This document shows positions 1-5,174 of a DNA stretch of 6,099 bases, one piece after another. A model generated the notes under the pieces. The model did not search any database. It was not told the origin of the DNA and was given only the letters and a program-made list of their open reading frames with translations. Within the stretch, counting starts at the first letter, position 1. Every line of letters starts with the position of its first letter. Both the position numbers and the translations under genes were made by a program. This DNA comes from Syntrophomonadaceae bacterium (lineage in GTDB: Bacteria; Bacillota; Ch66; Ch109): positions 1 to 6,099 of the forward strand of contig JAAZDI010000137.1 of assembly GCA_012512295.1 (NCBI GenBank), given 5' to 3'.

Positions 1-659
1 CTCCCGCGGAGCTGGCCAATTTAGCTCCGGCAGAACTGGCAGAACCGGCAAAAGTCGCTTACCTGACCTTTGACGATGGCCCTTCACTTGATGTAACCCC
101 CAGGATTTTAGAGATTGCGGCTGAGCATCAGATACCGGTCACCTTTTTCGTCCTCGGGAGTCAGGTGGTTAGGCATCCAGAGATTGTCCAGCAAGCCCTC
201 AACGCCGGCCATGCGATCGGGAACCACAGCTACACTCACCGGTACAACGAGGTCTATCGGACCGAAGATTCCTTGATGTGGGAAATCAATCGCTGTGGGG
301 ACGTTTTGGTCGAGGCAATTGGGTTTAGACCCAGTATTTTTCGGGCTCCCGGTGGGTCAAATCCCTTTTTGAAAAAGGAGTACATTAAGCGATTAAGGGA
401 CGAAGGCTACCAGTATTATGATTGGAATGTTTGCCCGGGCGATGCGGAGGGCAGTTATCGGTCAGCCCAGACCCTGATCGCTAATACTCTAAAGCAGGCT
501 AAAGGCAAGGATCGGATCATTGTTTTACTGCATGATGCACCCGGTAAGCGAAGCACCGCCGAGGCTCTGCCAGCGATTATCGAAGGCTTGAAGGAAATGG
601 GTTTTACCTTTGCAGCGATCAGCCCGGATACGGAACCGATTCAATTTAGGCGGGGTTGA
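1..659 (+). CDS. Polysaccharide deacetylase (NodB domain), 5'-truncated by the window edge
   Basis: The frame is open from the first complete codon at base 3 to the TGA at 657-659, giving 218 visible residues; the true start lies upstream. A GTG at 165 could be mistaken for a start but falls inside the catalytic domain. All five NodB motifs are visible: TFDDGP (66-83, metal-binding Asp), HSYTH (225-239, metal-binding His pair), RAPGG (342-356), DWN followed by GDA (from 420), and LLHD (528-539, catalytic His). Carbohydrate esterase family 4 enzymes remove N-acetyl groups from peptidoglycan or another GlcNAc polymer, usually outside the cell. Before the domain lies an Ala/Pro/Glu-rich stretch with two PAELA copies, like a linker behind a signal peptide or anchor, but that end is not visible. 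The likely role is peptidoglycan modification; the substrate cannot be read from the sequence. Confidence 0.93.
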   Translation, partial: PAELANLAPAELAEPAKVAYLTFDDGPSLDVTPRILEIAAEHQIPVTFFVLGSQVVRHPEIVQQALNAGHAIGNHSYTHRYNEVYRTEDSLMWEINRCGDVLVEAIGFRPSIFRAPGGSNPFLKKEYIKRLRDEGYQYYDWNVCPGDAEGSYRSAQTLIANTLKQAKGKDRIIVLLHDAPGKRSTAEALPAIIEGLKEMGFTFAAISPDTEPIQFRRG

Positions 660-674
660 ATGTGTCGATTTGCT

Positions 675-701
675 CCAGGGCAGATCTACCGGCTGCCCAG
701 G
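675..701 (+). terminator. Hairpin after the deacetylase gene, possible terminator
   Basis: It begins 16 bases after the stop codon. GGGCAG (678-683) pairs with CTGCCC (693-698) around a 9-base loop. Beyond an A-A mismatch, CC (675-676) pairs with GG (700-701). The position suits a terminator, but no T-run follows, so it may instead protect the 3' end of the mRNA or mean nothing. Confidence 0.3.
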
Positions 702-908
702 TCCCATGACCAGCACTTTAACTGTTAGCCGATATTTTGGACTCGCTTCTTCAGGTTCCAATGACCCCAATACCCTAAGTCTTCCAATGGCTTTACCCCT
801 GGTTATAGCCGCAAAATTTTTTCATCGTATTGGTGTCGCCTTTATATAAACCTTTTTATATTAAGGAAGCAAGAAAAACACTGGATTAAGGAAGGCTGAA
901 GAAAACAC

Positions 909-950
909 TTGCGCCGCATTCCTCTAAATTCATTTAGGGGTTAGGCGCAA
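909..950 (+). other. Two-part stem-loop upstream of the FmdE gene
   Basis: The outer stem pairs TTGCGCC (909-915) with GGCGCAA (944-950), seven perfect pairs. After an asymmetric internal loop of 5 and 3 bases, CCTCTAAA (921-928) pairs with TTTAGGGG (933-940), including one T-G wobble, and closes on a TTCA tetraloop. No T-run follows on the + strand. On the - strand the hairpin is followed by GTGTTTTCTTC, so it would serve better as a terminator of leftward transcription. It could also be an mRNA leader structure, if transcription starts upstream of it, or a protein-binding palindrome. Confidence 0.5.
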
Positions 951-951
951 A

Positions 952-984
952 TTTACTTAAATACCCGTAGTATTATGTTATATT
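952..984 (+). promoter_or_regulatory. Candidate sigma-A-type promoter for the FmdE gene
   Basis: TTTACT (952-957) matches four of six -35 positions. TATGTT (974-979), 16 bases downstream, matches four of six -10 positions. TATATT (979-984) is another possible -10. The stretch is so AT-rich that chance matches are expected. Support comes mainly from its position about 90-120 bases ahead of the FmdE start, just after the 909-950 hairpin. Confidence 0.25.
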
Positions 985-1005
985 ATAAACCAATATATAA
1001 ACCAA
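985..1005 (+). repeat. Direct repeat of ATAAACCAA, spacing 12 bases
   Basis: ATAAACCAA occurs at 985-993 and again at 997-1005, one helical turn plus about 1.5 bases apart, between the candidate promoter and the FmdE start. The second copy lies within the 10-base word TATATAAACC (994-1003), which also occurs at 843-852 and 1633-1642. The arrangement resembles a tandem operator, but no regulator gene is nearby to link to it. Confidence 0.35.
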
Positions 1006-1072
1006 GGGTAATTAAGGATGGAGCTTCGAAAAGAGAAAATCTTTGAATAAAGAGAGGCGTGAGGAGATTACA

Positions 1073-1606
1073 ATGGATAATATATTTGCTGCTTGGAGAA
1101 AAGCGGTGGACTTCCACGGCCATGAGTGTCCGGGATTGGCGATTGGCGTCAGAGTAGTCGAAGCCGCTAGGGTGAAAATGGGGATTACCTTTGCGCAGGA
1201 TGAGGAGATTGTTTGCGTAACGGAAAATGATGCCTGCGGAGTAGACGCTGTGCAGATCTTGACCGGGTGCAGCCTGGGTAAGGGCAACCTGATTTACCGC
1301 GGGACCGGCAAACAGGCCTTTACCTTTTTCAAACGGCAGACCGGGGAAGGCTTGCGGATTGTGTTAAAACCTTTTGGGGTGGAAATGGAAAGAGACCAGC
1401 GGCAAGCTTATCTGTTAAATGCCGATCTGGAAGAGATTTTTGATTTCAAACAGCCGCATTTCAGCTTACCGCCGGCTGCCCGAATTTTTGCCACTCAGGT
1501 CTGTGCTAGCTGCGGCGAAGGCGTTCCCGAGCACAAAGCGAGACTGCAAGCCGGCAAACCAGTGTGTCTGGATTGCTTTCAAAGCTACGAGCGGGGCTGG
1601 TCTTGA
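1073..1606 (+). CDS. FmdE-family protein with C-terminal zinc finger
   Basis: 177 residues. The ATG at 1073 is chosen because GAGGAGA (1061-1067) precedes it at normal spacing; a TTG at 1043 in the same frame would place that site inside the gene. The N-terminal FmdE domain (about residues 1-125) shows the signature F14-H-G-H-E-C-P-G21, then C55 and C66 in a conserved CGVD...TGCSLGKGN block. The tail carries C144-x2-C147 and C165-x2-C168, matching the treble-clef zinc finger known on some family members. FmdE is named from the formylmethanofuran dehydrogenase locus of methanogens. In bacteria the family is common in anaerobes, often away from any such enzyme, and its biochemical role is unsettled. 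No dehydrogenase subunit, molybdopterin gene or transporter is nearby, so a metal-binding cytoplasmic protein is the safest call. The next gene is 152 bases downstream. Confidence 0.92.
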   Translation: MDNIFAAWRKAVDFHGHECPGLAIGVRVVEAARVKMGITFAQDEEIVCVTENDACGVDAVQILTGCSLGKGNLIYRGTGKQAFTFFKRQTGEGLRIVLKPFGVEMERDQRQAYLLNADLEEIFDFKQPHFSLPPAARIFATQVCASCGEGVPEHKARLQAGKPVCLDCFQSYERGWS

Positions 1607-1636
1607 TGGAGCTTTGATAGGCGGAGAATAAGTATA

Positions 1637-1720
1637 TAAACCGCTAATTGCTGACCTGCGTTAAAAACGGCGCGATCATAATTTTTCATGTTTGATAGTG
1701 CTGCCAGTGGCATGGGGGTC
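1637..1720 (+). repeat. Noncoding element A, relative of element B
   Basis: This 84-base stretch between the FmdE and DUF3160 genes aligns with 4194-4279 at about 64 of 86 columns (hand alignment), with two single-base gaps. Conserved blocks are TAAACC, GCTGACCT, GTTAA, GCGCGAT, TTTTTCA, TGAT, TGCTGC and GGCAT followed by GGGG. Many differences are C/T or G/A transitions. A short hairpin, TGCC (1702-1705) with GGCA (1709-1712), is kept in B. No coding frame is shared. It could be a small structured RNA, an mRNA leader element for the lipoprotein gene that begins 38 bases later, or a decayed small mobile repeat. It opens with the TATATAAACC word (1633-1642). Confidence 0.7.
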
Positions 1721-1758
1721 TAATTGCAAACGACTATCTATAAAAAGGGGGGGACTTA

Positions 1759-4014
1759 ATGTACCGGTGGAAAGGGAAAAAGTTTAGTGCTTTAGTTGTT
1801 TCTTTGCTGCTAGTAATGTTTGTGGCAACTGGCTGCGGCAGGACTGGCGAGCAGCAACAGGCTAGTCACGAGGCTAGCTCAGGAAAACTAGCCCTCGCGG
1901 CGGAGTTCGCGCCTTACCAGGAAGTGCCGGTAAGTGCCCAGCCAGCGGTTAAGGCTTATCAGGTAGCCGCGGATCTCAGCAACATCAGCAATCGTGACCG
2001 ATTTGAATTCTCGCCGGCAGCCCAAAAGTGCCTGACGGAGAATGGGTTTGTCGTGGTACCGGGTCTCCACCCCGAGTTCTTTGAGCTTTACGAAGCCAAC
2101 CGGTATGACTATGTCCCTAGCTTGGTCACGACTGATGCCATGTTGCATAATTACCACCTATTTTTCAATCACTTGTTGAAAAGTGTGGAAAAGGAGCAGT
2201 TGATTCCGGAACTAAAACAACTGAACCCGGCTATGCTGACTGCCTCTATCGAACAATACGAAAACCTGAAGGGGACCGCCTGGGAAAACGCGGCCCGGCG
2301 AAACATCGCCTTTTTCGCAGTGGCCAGTCAGTTATTGGAACCGACCGGAAACATCCCGGCTAGCGTCAGCGAGGTAGTTAATCAGGAACTGAATCTAATC
2401 AGCCAACACGCGGGAATTGCTATCTCCCCGGTGATGAGCCTGGGGGTGACGAGTCCAGATGTGCTGGAGGATCTCAAAGAAGACTACACGCAGTACATTC
2501 CCCGGGGACACTACACTGGATCAGACGAACTGAAAAACTATTTTAAAACCATGATGTGGTACGGTCGAATGACTTTCCGGGTGAAAAACGAGGATGAAAC
2601 CAGATCTGCGGTGTTAATGACCCTGGCGTTGAACCAGGGGGATAACTTCCAGCGTTGGGAAAGGATCTACCAGCCGACCAGCTTTTTTGTGGGTCGAAGC
2701 GATGACCTCGGCTATAACCAGTATAGTGTGCTACTGACTGAAGTATACGGTTCAGCGGTTAAACTGAGTCAGGTAGCGGACAATCAAGAGCAATGGACCC
2801 GATTCTTAGAAAAAGTCAAGGAACTGGAACCACCCGCGATCAATTCCATTCCGATCTTTGATGCCACGATTCAGCCGGATCGGGAACGGGAAATCAAGGG
2901 TTTTCGGTTTATGGGACAGCGGTTTACCCTGGATGCCTCGATCTTTCAGCGGCTGGTTTACCGGGAAGTAGGAGAGAACAGTCAAGGCGAAAGAAGGCTC
3001 TTGCCCAAAGGCCTGGATATTCCAGCGGCCATGGGCTCAACCGCGGCTTATTCTTTGCTCCAGCAGATGGGAGAAACTGATTACGCCAACTATCCGGAAA
3101 ACATGACCAAAATGCGCCGCCACATTGCCGGGCTTGATCAGAACACCTGGACCCAGAATTTATATTGGAACTGGTTATACACCTTGCTGCCGCTGACAGT
3201 GGAGAAACCCGAGGGTTATCCTTCCTTTATGCGGAACCAGGCCTGGGCCCACAAAGAACTAAACACCTACCTGAGCAGTTGGACCGAACTAAAACACGAT
3301 ACCATTCTTTACGCCAAACAGGTCTACGCGGAAATGGGCGGGGGAGGCGGAGCGGAGAAACCGGATGATCGCGGCTACGTCGAACCGAATCCCGAGCTAT
3401 ACGCTCGGCTGGCGGCCCTGACCACTATGACCCGCGAGGGTCTGGCCAGCCGCGGCCTCTTGAGCGAACGAGATCAGGCCAGCCTGGAGCGGATGGCGGA
3501 ATTGGCCCTGAGCTTAAAAACGATTTCGGAAAAAGAGTTGAGTAACACTCCTTTATCTACAGAAGAGTATGACCTGATTCGCACCTTCGGCGGGCAACTG
3601 GAACACTTCTGGCTGGAAGCCTTACGGGAAGAGAATGTCGTCAGTCGCTCCCAGATTTGGGAAAACCCAGCCCCGGTGGTGGCCGATGTGGCCACTGCTC
3701 CACCTGATCTGGTGCTGGAAGAAGGGACCGGTTATATTTCGCCGATTTATGCGGTAGTGCCGGTAGAAGGCCAACTGCGGATCGCCCGGGGTGGGGTCTA
3801 CACTTATTACGAATTCCCCTGGCCGGCCAAAGATCGATTAACTGACCGAAAGTGGCAGGAAATGCTGCAGGCCAACGAGTCTTCTAACCAATCTTCTAAC
3901 CAGGCTCCCAAACAGCCTGACTGGACCAAGTCTTACACGGCCGAAGGGCCTTGCCGCTATATTTCGGCTTGGGAGTTGGAGAATAAAAAGAGTGAACTCG
4001 TTCAGCTTCGCTGA
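1759..4014 (+). CDS. DUF3160 lipoprotein
   Basis: 751 residues, starting at ATG 1759 behind AGGGGGGG (1746-1753) at five-base spacing. The N-terminus is a lipoprotein signal: basic residues 3-8, hydrophobic segment 10-23, then A-T-G-C26, so the mature protein should be lipidated on Cys26 and face outward. An unstructured Gln/Ser stretch follows. The rest matches my recollection of DUF3160: TTDAMLHNYH (124-133), RFMGQRF (383-389), a Gly5 run (527-531), GYVEPNPELYARL just after it, EHFWLEAL near 614-621, the late GTGYISPIYAVVP block, and a GPCRYISAWEL end. Length is typical of the family. The function is unknown and no catalytic motif is visible; the predicted fold is mostly helical. A tandem SSNQ insert lies near the C-terminus. 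A broken relative of this gene follows at 4136-4193, which suggests a former tandem pair. Confidence 0.92.
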   Translation: MYRWKGKKFSALVVSLLLVMFVATGCGRTGEQQQASHEASSGKLALAAEFAPYQEVPVSAQPAVKAYQVAADLSNISNRDRFEFSPAAQKCLTENGFVVVPGLHPEFFELYEANRYDYVPSLVTTDAMLHNYHLFFNHLLKSVEKEQLIPELKQLNPAMLTASIEQYENLKGTAWENAARRNIAFFAVASQLLEPTGNIPASVSEVVNQELNLISQHAGIAISPVMSLGVTSPDVLEDLKEDYTQYIPRGHYTGSDELKNYFKTMMWYGRMTFRVKNEDETRSAVLMTLALNQGDNFQRWERIYQPTSFFVGRSDDLGYNQYSVLLTEVYGSAVKLSQVADNQEQWTRFLEKVKELEPPAINSIPIFDATIQPDREREIKGFRFMGQRFTLDASIFQRLVYREVGENSQGERRLLPKGLDIPAAMGSTAAYSLLQQMGETDYANYPENMTKMRRHIAGLDQNTWTQNLYWNWLYTLLPLTVEKPEGYPSFMRNQAWAHKELNTYLSSWTELKHDTILYAKQVYAEMGGGGGAEKPDDRGYVEPNPELYARLAALTTMTREGLASRGLLSERDQASLERMAELALSLKTISEKELSNTPLSTEEYDLIRTFGGQLEHFWLEALREENVVSRSQIWENPAPVVADVATAPPDLVLEEGTGYISPIYAVVPVEGQLRIARGGVYTYYEFPWPAKDRLTDRKWQEMLQANESSNQSSNQAPKQPDWTKSYTAEGPCRYISAWELENKKSELVQLR
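3880..3903 (+). repeat. 12-base tandem duplication inside the DUF3160 gene
   Basis: Two adjacent 12-base units, TCTTCTAACCAA and TCTTCTAACCAG, differ only in the last, synonymous base. They encode SSNQ-SSNQ (residues 708-715) in a hydrophilic loop (ANE-SSNQSSNQ-APKQP) between two conserved family blocks. In-frame repeats of this kind expand and contract by slippage, so the loop length may vary between strains. Confidence 0.85.
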
Positions 4015-4021
4015 CATCGAG

Positions 4022-4053
4022 GCTTCAGATGAAAACTCTACTCCACCTGAAGT
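4022..4053 (+). terminator. Weak hairpin after the DUF3160 gene
   Basis: CTTCAG (4023-4028) pairs with CTGAAG (4047-4052), extended outward by a G-T pair and inward past one mismatch by TG with CA. The loop is then about 14 bases. It starts 8 bases after the stop codon and is followed by TTTAAAC rather than a clean T-run. A terminator role is possible but poorly supported. Confidence 0.22.
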
Positions 4054-4135
4054 TTAAACAAGGTAACCCCCACTTATAGAAGCGAGAGTCTTTTGATTCA
4101 GATAAATCGGGAGGCTGAGAGCGAGATACTACACA

Positions 4136-4193
4136 CGCCCCTGTGGTGGGCAAACTGGATTACTTCTGCTGGAAGCCTTGTGAGAAAAGAATG
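4136..4193 (+). pseudogene. Frameshifted remnant of a second DUF3160 gene
   Basis: This stretch aligns with codons 608-627 of the intact gene (3580-3639). Reading across two breaks gives R-P-C-G-G-Q / L-D-Y-F / L-E-A-L-stop-E-K-N-V, against R-T-F-G-G-Q-L-E-H-F-W-L-E-A-L-R-E-E-N-V. There is one inserted A (GGGCAAACTGG for GGGCAACTGG), one lost G (TTCTGCTGG for TTCTGGCTGG), and one CGG arginine replaced by TGA. A weaker match upstream (about 4064-4099 against 3542-3580, sharing TAAC, TTAT, AGAAG and GATTC) would extend the remnant, with a 36-base insertion between the two parts. Similarity stops at the left edge of element B. It is best read as the decayed 3' part of a tandem paralogue; a partial internal duplication is the alternative. 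Confidence 0.65.
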
Positions 4194-4279
4194 TAAACCA
4201 CCAATCGCTGACCTTTGTTAAGCACTGCGCGATTATCGTTTTTCACTCTCTGATAATGCTGCTTATCGGCATAGGGGCC
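4194..4279 (+). repeat. Noncoding element B, relative of element A
   Basis: This is the second copy of the element at 1637-1720. The hairpin is kept with a changed pair: TGCT (4260-4263) with GGCA (4268-4271) around TATC, so the inner C-G pair of A becomes T-G. A separate stem of six pairs, ATTATC (4232-4237) with GATAAT (4252-4257), is possible here but is mostly lost in A. The element begins where the DUF3160 remnant ends and stops 12 bases before the next start codon. Its conserved AGGGG (4273-4277) is the only ribosome-binding-like sequence ahead of that gene, at a long 14-base spacing. Confidence 0.7.
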
Positions 4280-4291
4280 AACACATAAATT

Positions 4292-4948
4292 ATGGTTAAG
4301 AGTTATTTAAAAAAGTACGGTTCACCAATTGGTTTTTTGTTGGGAGCAGGTTTGTTGATTGTTTTGGGGTACCATTTTATGGGTTTTCATTTTTTCCCCT
4401 GGTTTCATAAGGTTGAGGAAGTGCGAGAATACGATCTCGATCAGAATGGACAGGTAGAACGATATGTCCTTAAGGATAAGCAACTGCGCGTTACTCAGGA
4501 GGGACAAGAAATCTGGCGGTCATCAGCCGATTGGCAGGTGACCGCCTTTGTCCTGGCAGATGCCACCAACGATGGCCGGGATGACCTGTTGCTGGTGGTG
4601 TGGAAGGTGGGGAGCTTTGGCGGAGATAAGCCTTTTTGGGTCACCGAAGACGACCAGGAGCTGTCGAATCACCTGTTCGTCTTAAACCTGATCCGGGGTA
4701 AGATGAAACCGGTTTGGTTTTCCTCGACCCTGGACCGGCCGATTCAAGCCCTGGAGGTCAAAGACATAAATCAGGATGGGAAAAATGAACTGGTGGTCAA
4801 GGAGGAGCGGAACTGGTTGGCCAGGATTAAGGATAGGGCACGAATAGCCCCCACTGCGGAGTCGGCTGCTGAATCGATTACTTGGTGGCAATGGAAAAGC
4901 TGGGGGTTTGACCGGGTTGATGCGGATAGTCTTAGAGATGGCTTTTAG
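4292..4948 (+). CDS. Membrane-anchored protein with FG-GAP-like acidic loops
   Basis: 218 residues. ATG 4292 follows an in-frame TAA (4286-4288), so no earlier start is possible, although the ribosome binding site is poor (AGGGG, 14 bases away). Residues 11-30 form one hydrophobic segment after a lysine-rich start, giving an N-terminal anchor with the rest outside or a non-cleaved signal. The body holds three Asp/Asn-Gly loops of the calcium-binding type seen in FG-GAP/VCBS beta-propeller repeats: D48-x-D-x-N-G53, D90-x-x-N-D-G95 and D158-x-N-x-D-G163, each followed by acidic residues and a hydrophobic strand. Between them lies a conserved-looking WKVGSFG...KPFWV...SNHLFVL block. Three loops are too few for a full propeller, so this may be a compact or partial blade set. 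I recall similar segments attached to CapA-like proteins, but cannot confirm this. Specific function is unknown. Confidence 0.75.
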   Translation: MVKSYLKKYGSPIGFLLGAGLLIVLGYHFMGFHFFPWFHKVEEVREYDLDQNGQVERYVLKDKQLRVTQEGQEIWRSSADWQVTAFVLADATNDGRDDLLLVVWKVGSFGGDKPFWVTEDDQELSNHLFVLNLIRGKMKPVWFSSTLDRPIQALEVKDINQDGKNELVVKEERNWLARIKDRARIAPTAESAAESITWWQWKSWGFDRVDADSLRDGF

Positions 4949-4960
4949 GTTGATTGAGGG

Positions 4961-5007
4961 GTTAAAGCATTACAAGATGCGCAATGCCTGTTATCCGGCA
5001 ATGGTCC
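4961..5007 (+). repeat. Possible shortened third relative of elements A and B
   Basis: GTTAAAGCATTAC recalls GTTAAGCACTGC of element B. ATGCCTGTTATCCGGCAATGG recalls its 3' hairpin, again with TGCC (4985-4988) pairing with GGCA (4997-5000) and TATC in the loop. The middle of the element is missing. The match is short and could be coincidence. Confidence 0.25.
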
Positions 5008-5009
5008 TA

Positions 5010-5024
5010 GCAGATCGAATCTGC
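5010..5024 (+). other. Perfect 6-bp hairpin GCAGAT-CGA-ATCTGC
   Basis: GCAGAT (5010-5015) and ATCTGC (5019-5024) form six perfect pairs around a CGA loop, 62 bases after the stop of the FG-GAP-like gene. No T-run follows on either strand. It may be a small operator or part of a structured untranslated region. Confidence 0.35.
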
Positions 5025-5096
5025 CGAAATCGAAAAACGGGCCATTTGCCAAAAGTACAATTTTAGAAAGTGAAATCTTAGTTGGTTGAAAAAACC

Positions 5097-5123
5097 AGGG
5101 CTTTGGCTAGCAAGCCCTAAATT
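5097..5123 (+). terminator. Hairpin AGGGCTT/AAGCCCT, candidate terminator
   Basis: AGGGCTT (5097-5103) pairs with AAGCCCT (5112-5118), seven pairs around an 8-base loop, followed by the AT-rich AAATTATTG. A second hairpin, TGGTT (5083-5087) with AACCA (5093-5097), lies just before it and shares base 5097, so the two overlap by one base. It may end the transcript of the FG-GAP-like gene, or shape the leader of the next gene. The U-tract is imperfect. Confidence 0.35.
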
Positions 5124-5174
5124 ATTGTAGCTGTCGAGAGGCAAGGAGGATGTGTAAAAAAAGAGGGTCGTGGC

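Larger units (their letters stand above)
660..1072. other. 413-base intergenic region without a credible gene
   Basis: No reading frame here has a ribosome binding site or a recognisable product. A 79-codon frame ending at 849 starts inside the deacetylase gene and its translation resembles no family I know. The region holds a hairpin just after the deacetylase (675-701), two copies of TATATAAACC (843-852 and 994-1003), a long two-part hairpin (909-950), and a very AT-rich stretch (951-1000) that may carry the promoter of the FmdE gene. A stretch at about 785-840 weakly resembles elements A and B, mainly around a TTTTTCAT core. Confidence 0.7.

Noticed and set aside
610..849. 79-codon + strand frame overlapping the deacetylase end
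   Set aside because: It starts at a TTG inside the deacetylase gene, lacks a ribosome binding site, and its translation looks like noncoding sequence without a recognisable domain.
1018..1050. Ten-residue frame just before the FmdE gene, as a leader peptide
   Set aside because: An AGGG lies upstream at a plausible distance, but the peptide has no run of regulatory codons and the frame is too short to separate from chance.
1043..1072. TTG at 1043 as the FmdE start
   Set aside because: It would extend the protein by ten charged residues and bury the GAGGAGA ribosome binding site inside the gene; the family start fits ATG 1073.
1012..1287. 91-codon - strand frame over the FmdE gene start
   Set aside because: It is a shadow of the FmdE coding sequence, whose conserved motifs fix the + strand as the real one.
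1637..1720. Element A as a simple terminator of the FmdE gene
   Set aside because: Its T5 run is not preceded by a stable GC-rich hairpin, and the conserved part extends well beyond the T-run on both sides.
4146..4200. GGGCAAAC near 4148 as part of a GEMM-type cyclic-di-GMP riboswitch
   Set aside because: The remaining riboswitch helices and the tetraloop-receptor context are absent, and the same bases are explained as a remnant of the DUF3160 coding sequence.
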